A DNA stretch of 13,944 bases from an uncultured Clostridia bacterium (lineage in GTDB: Bacteria > Bacillota > Clostridia > Oscillospirales > Acutalibacteraceae). Position numbers and translations under genes: made by a program. The stretch is from NCBI GenBank assembly GCA_947168785.1, contig CAMVNL010000017.1, positions 1 to 13,944 of the forward strand. Direction: 5' to 3'. The notes beneath the pieces were generated by a model that saw only the letters and a list, made by a program, of their open reading frames with translations, was not told the origin of the DNA and searched no databases. Numbering within the stretch: position 1 is the first letter of the stretch; every line of letters starts with the position of its first letter. This document shows positions 13,391 to 13,944 of the stretch, in pieces.

Positions 13391-13944
13391 TTACACGCGC
13401 CACTGCGCGCTTTGCGCCTGCAGGTCCGCCATACGGCGGAAGAGCCCCTTGGGATTAGCGTACAGCTCCTTCGGCGAACCGGTTTCGTCCACCCTGCCGT
13501 TTTCCAGCACGACGATCTTGTCCGCCGCTTCCACCGTGCGCATCCGATGGGCGATGACCAGCACGGTCTTGCCCTGAAGCAGCCGGGAAAGGGCGCCCTG
13601 CACCTTCGTTTCGTTTTCCACGTCCAGCGAAGCCGTCGCCTCGTCCAGCAGCACGATGGGGGCGTTTTTCAGCAGCGCGCGGGCGATGGAGATCCGTTGC
13701 CGCTCGCCGCCGGAGAGCTTGACGCCGTTTTCGCCGATGGGAGTACGGTAGCCCTCTGGCATCTTCATCACAAACTCGTCGCAGTTGGCCGCCTTTGCCG
13801 CGGCCAGCACCTCTTCGTCCGTCGCACCGTGTTTGCCGAGGCGTATGTTTTCCATCACGGTATCGTCAAAGAGCACCACGTCCTGAAACACCATGGCGTA
13901 ATCGGTGAGCAGCACCTCCGGGTCGACGGTGGAAATATCCACGC
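13391..13944 (-). CDS. ABC exporter, C-terminal ATPase part (5' end outside window)
   Basis: Only the last 184 or so residues are present; the membrane domain and Walker A lie beyond the right edge. The visible part has the Q-loop region YAMVFQDVVLFDDTVMENI, the signature LSGGERQR, Walker B IVLLDEATASLD and the switch histidine in VIAHRMRTV. FQDVVLFDDT and the short tail after NPKGLFRRMADLQ are typical of fused permease-ATPase half transporters (MdlB/YbtP-like), which export lipids, peptides or small molecules, with some IrtAB/YbtPQ-type members importing siderophores. The GTG codon at 13942 is an internal valine, not a start. Its stop is 12 nt before the cysteine-rich protein gene, so it heads or belongs to the same unit. 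The substrate is unknown. Confidence 0.93.
   Translation of the reverse strand, partial: VDISTVDPEVLLTDYAMVFQDVVLFDDTVMENIRLGKHGATDEEVLAAAKAANCDEFVMKMPEGYRTPIGENGVKLSGGERQRISIARALLKNAPIVLLDEATASLDVENETKVQGALSRLLQGKTVLVIAHRMRTVEAADKIVVLENGRVDETGSPKELYANPKGLFRRMADLQAQSAQWRV

Noticed and set aside
1..13944. CRISPR arrays, insertion sequences, rRNA genes
   Set aside because: No regularly spaced repeats, transposase genes, terminal inverted repeats or rRNA-like sequence were seen.

Overview
The window looks like a chromosomal piece of a moderately GC-rich Gram-positive anaerobe of the Clostridia type. The reasons are an oxygen-independent (cbi) cobalamin pathway, three Gram-positive-style lipoproteins, strong AGGAGG-type ribosome binding sites and a consensus sigma-A promoter. 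Every gene I can support lies on the minus strand, so the window reads from its right end to its left. Genus-level placement is inference and I do not attempt it.

Right part (13944 to 10535): an uncharacterised, tightly packed run. It holds the C-terminal ATPase half of an ABC exporter (cut by the window edge), a cysteine-rich protein resembling the L-2-amino-thiazoline-4-carboxylate hydrolase family, a small membrane protein, a class I SAM methyltransferase, and a ketopantoate-reductase-like dehydrogenase. The last gene appears frameshifted near its 3' end at an A5 run (10639-10643). Its restored end overlaps a 25-bp tandem duplication (10541-10590).

Control region (10534 to 10038): a textbook promoter (TTGACA, 17 bp, TATAAT; 10403-10431) followed by a cobalamin riboswitch aptamer (about 10377-10199). 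The aptamer is closed by a 10-bp P1 helix and carries a recognisable core and B12 box. Between the aptamer and the first gene, one short segment (10117-10126) can pair either with the Shine-Dalgarno sequence (10043-10052) or with an upstream segment (10132-10140). This suggests translational control.

Left part (10037 to 1): one long operon, presumably repressed by cobalamin. The order is a lipoprotein-anchored CbiK-type chelatase, a two-repeat lipoprotein that may be NEAT-like, a BtuF-like binding lipoprotein, a BtuC-like permease, an ABC ATPase with an extra C-terminal domain, then cbiA, cbiC, cbiD, cbiF and cbiG (cut by the left edge). Most junctions are ATGA overlaps or gaps under 30 nt.

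The most interesting part is the front of this operon. Three consecutive lipoproteins, one of them a chelatase with both metal-site histidines preserved, precede an ABC importer under a B12 riboswitch. CbiK normally works on a cytoplasmic intermediate, so a surface-anchored copy suggests extracellular handling of cobalt, corrinoid or another tetrapyrrole before import. That is inference. Two apparent single-base indels in homopolymers (24-34 and 10639-10643) may be real mutations or sequence errors.
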